A stretch of 7,595 nt of DNA from Gammaproteobacteria bacterium (GTDB taxonomy: Bacteria; Pseudomonadota; Gammaproteobacteria; S012-40): assembly GCA_026982215.1 (NCBI GenBank), contig JALSHN010000370.1, forward strand, positions 1 through 7,595, written 5' to 3'. Under the pieces are notes generated by a model. That model made no database searches. It was given only the letters and a program-made list of their open reading frames with translations, and was not told where the DNA came from. The translations under genes and the position numbers were made by a program. Positions 6,839-7,595 of this stretch are shown piece by piece (the first letter of the stretch is position 1; every line of letters starts with the position of its first letter).

Positions 6839-7595
6839 TGGGATTGGTCCAGGAATCGGCGAATGAGGGGGATGAGGGTGTCGCTGAGATGGGCGATCTC
6901 GTCGTCGTCGATGATGAGCGGCGGCAACAAACGCACCACCCGTTCGGCGGTGACGTTGATGAGCAGCCCGACCTCCAGGGCTTGTTGGACCAGGGACGCG
7001 CAGGGGCGTTCCAGCTCGATGGCAATCATCAGCCCGCGGCCGCGGATGTCGCAGATGCCGGGGTGATCGCCCAGCCCGGTGCGCAGGCGTTGCAGCAAGT
7101 CTTCGCCCATGCGTGCGGCATGGGCGGGAATCTGCTGTCGTTCCATGGTGTCGAGCACGGCCAGGGCCCCGCGGCAGACCAGGGGGTTGCCACCGAAGGT
7201 GCTGCCGTGGCTGCCGGGGCCGAGGATCTCGGCGGCCGGCCCGCGGGCCAGGCAGGCGCCGATGGGGAGGCCGTTGCCTAGAGCCTTGGCGAGGGTGAGG
7301 ACGTCGGGCAGTAGGTTTTCGTGTTGATGGGCGAACCAGGCGCCGGTGCGGCCCAAGCCGGTTTGGACTTCGTCGAGGATCAACAGCCAGCCGTGGCGGT
7401 TACACAGCTCGCGCAGGCCATCGAGGTAGCCGAGGGAAGGGAGGCGGACACCGCCTTCGCCTTGGATGGGTTCCACCAGCACGGCAACGATGTCACGGTG
7501 GGTCTCGGCGGCGTTTTCCACCGCGGCGAGGTCATCGAAGGGGACCCGCACGAAACCGTGTACCAGGGGCTCGAAGCCGGCCTGGGCCTTGCGAC
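6835..7595 (-). CDS. argD: Acetylornithine aminotransferase (N-terminus outside window)
   Basis: This PLP enzyme transaminates N-acetylglutamate semialdehyde to N-acetylornithine, the fourth step of arginine synthesis. ArgD enzymes often also act as succinyldiaminopimelate aminotransferases in lysine synthesis. The visible 252 codons are the C-terminal part of a class III aminotransferase of roughly 400 residues. They include EPIQGEGG, the cofactor-ring Asp in LDEVQTGLGRTG, the Schiff-base Lys in LAKALGNGLPIGA (codon 7285-7287), and GSHGSTFGGNP at the phosphate-binding region. The frame runs without a break to the right edge, so the start is not in the window. The TGA stop lies inside the argF start (ATGA, 6835-6838). 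Other class III aminotransferases (astC, gabT) are possible on motifs alone, but linkage to argF makes ArgD very likely. Confidence 0.96.
   Translation of the reverse strand, partial: RKAQAGFEPLVHGFVRVPFDDLAAVENAAETHRDIVAVLVEPIQGEGGVRLPSLGYLDGLRELCNRHGWLLILDEVQTGLGRTGAWFAHQHENLLPDVLTLAKALGNGLPIGACLARGPAAEILGPGSHGSTFGGNPLVCRGALAVLDTMERQQIPAHAARMGEDLLQRLRTGLGDHPGICDIRGRGLMIAIELERPCASLVQQALEVGLLINVTAERVVRLLPPLIIDDDEIAHLSDTLIPLIRRFLDQSQ

Overview
The window is high-GC, and every gene I can support lies on the minus strand, so transcription runs from high to low coordinates. ArgF closely resembles pseudomonad-type ornithine carbamoyltransferases. Together with a PrsK-type kinase and a class A PBP-like protein, this points to a Gram-negative, probably gammaproteobacterial, chromosome. 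I cannot name the genus.

Layout in transcription order: (1) the 3' part of argD, entering at the right edge; (2) argF, which shares a 4-base ATGA stop/start with argD; (3) after a 67-base gap containing a weak TACAAT -10-like box, a membrane histidine kinase of the PrsK family (XrtA/PEP-CTERM systems); (4) after an 82-base gap with a good sigma70-like promoter overlapped by an inverted repeat and a 30-bp-spaced direct repeat, a divergent class A penicillin-binding protein; (5) again through an ATGA overlap, a gene for a four-helix membrane protein that I do not recognise. This last gene stays open for 506 codons and leaves the window at base 1 without a stop.

argD and argF supply two steps of arginine synthesis. 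The remaining genes look like a separate envelope-related block. PrsK would be expected to signal to a PrsR regulator, but none is present here. The PBP and the last gene are translationally coupled and probably act together. The PBP keeps all three transpeptidase motifs, but its glycosyltransferase motifs are altered, with Asp in place of the second catalytic Glu. Its partner places a large domain in the periplasm that contains its only two cysteines, and carries a long, basic cytoplasmic tail. This PBP/partner pair, with its own promoter, is the best candidate for an undescribed system in the window. Coding density is very high; no stretch over 100 bases lacks a gene, and I see no RNA genes, insertion sequences or CRISPR arrays.
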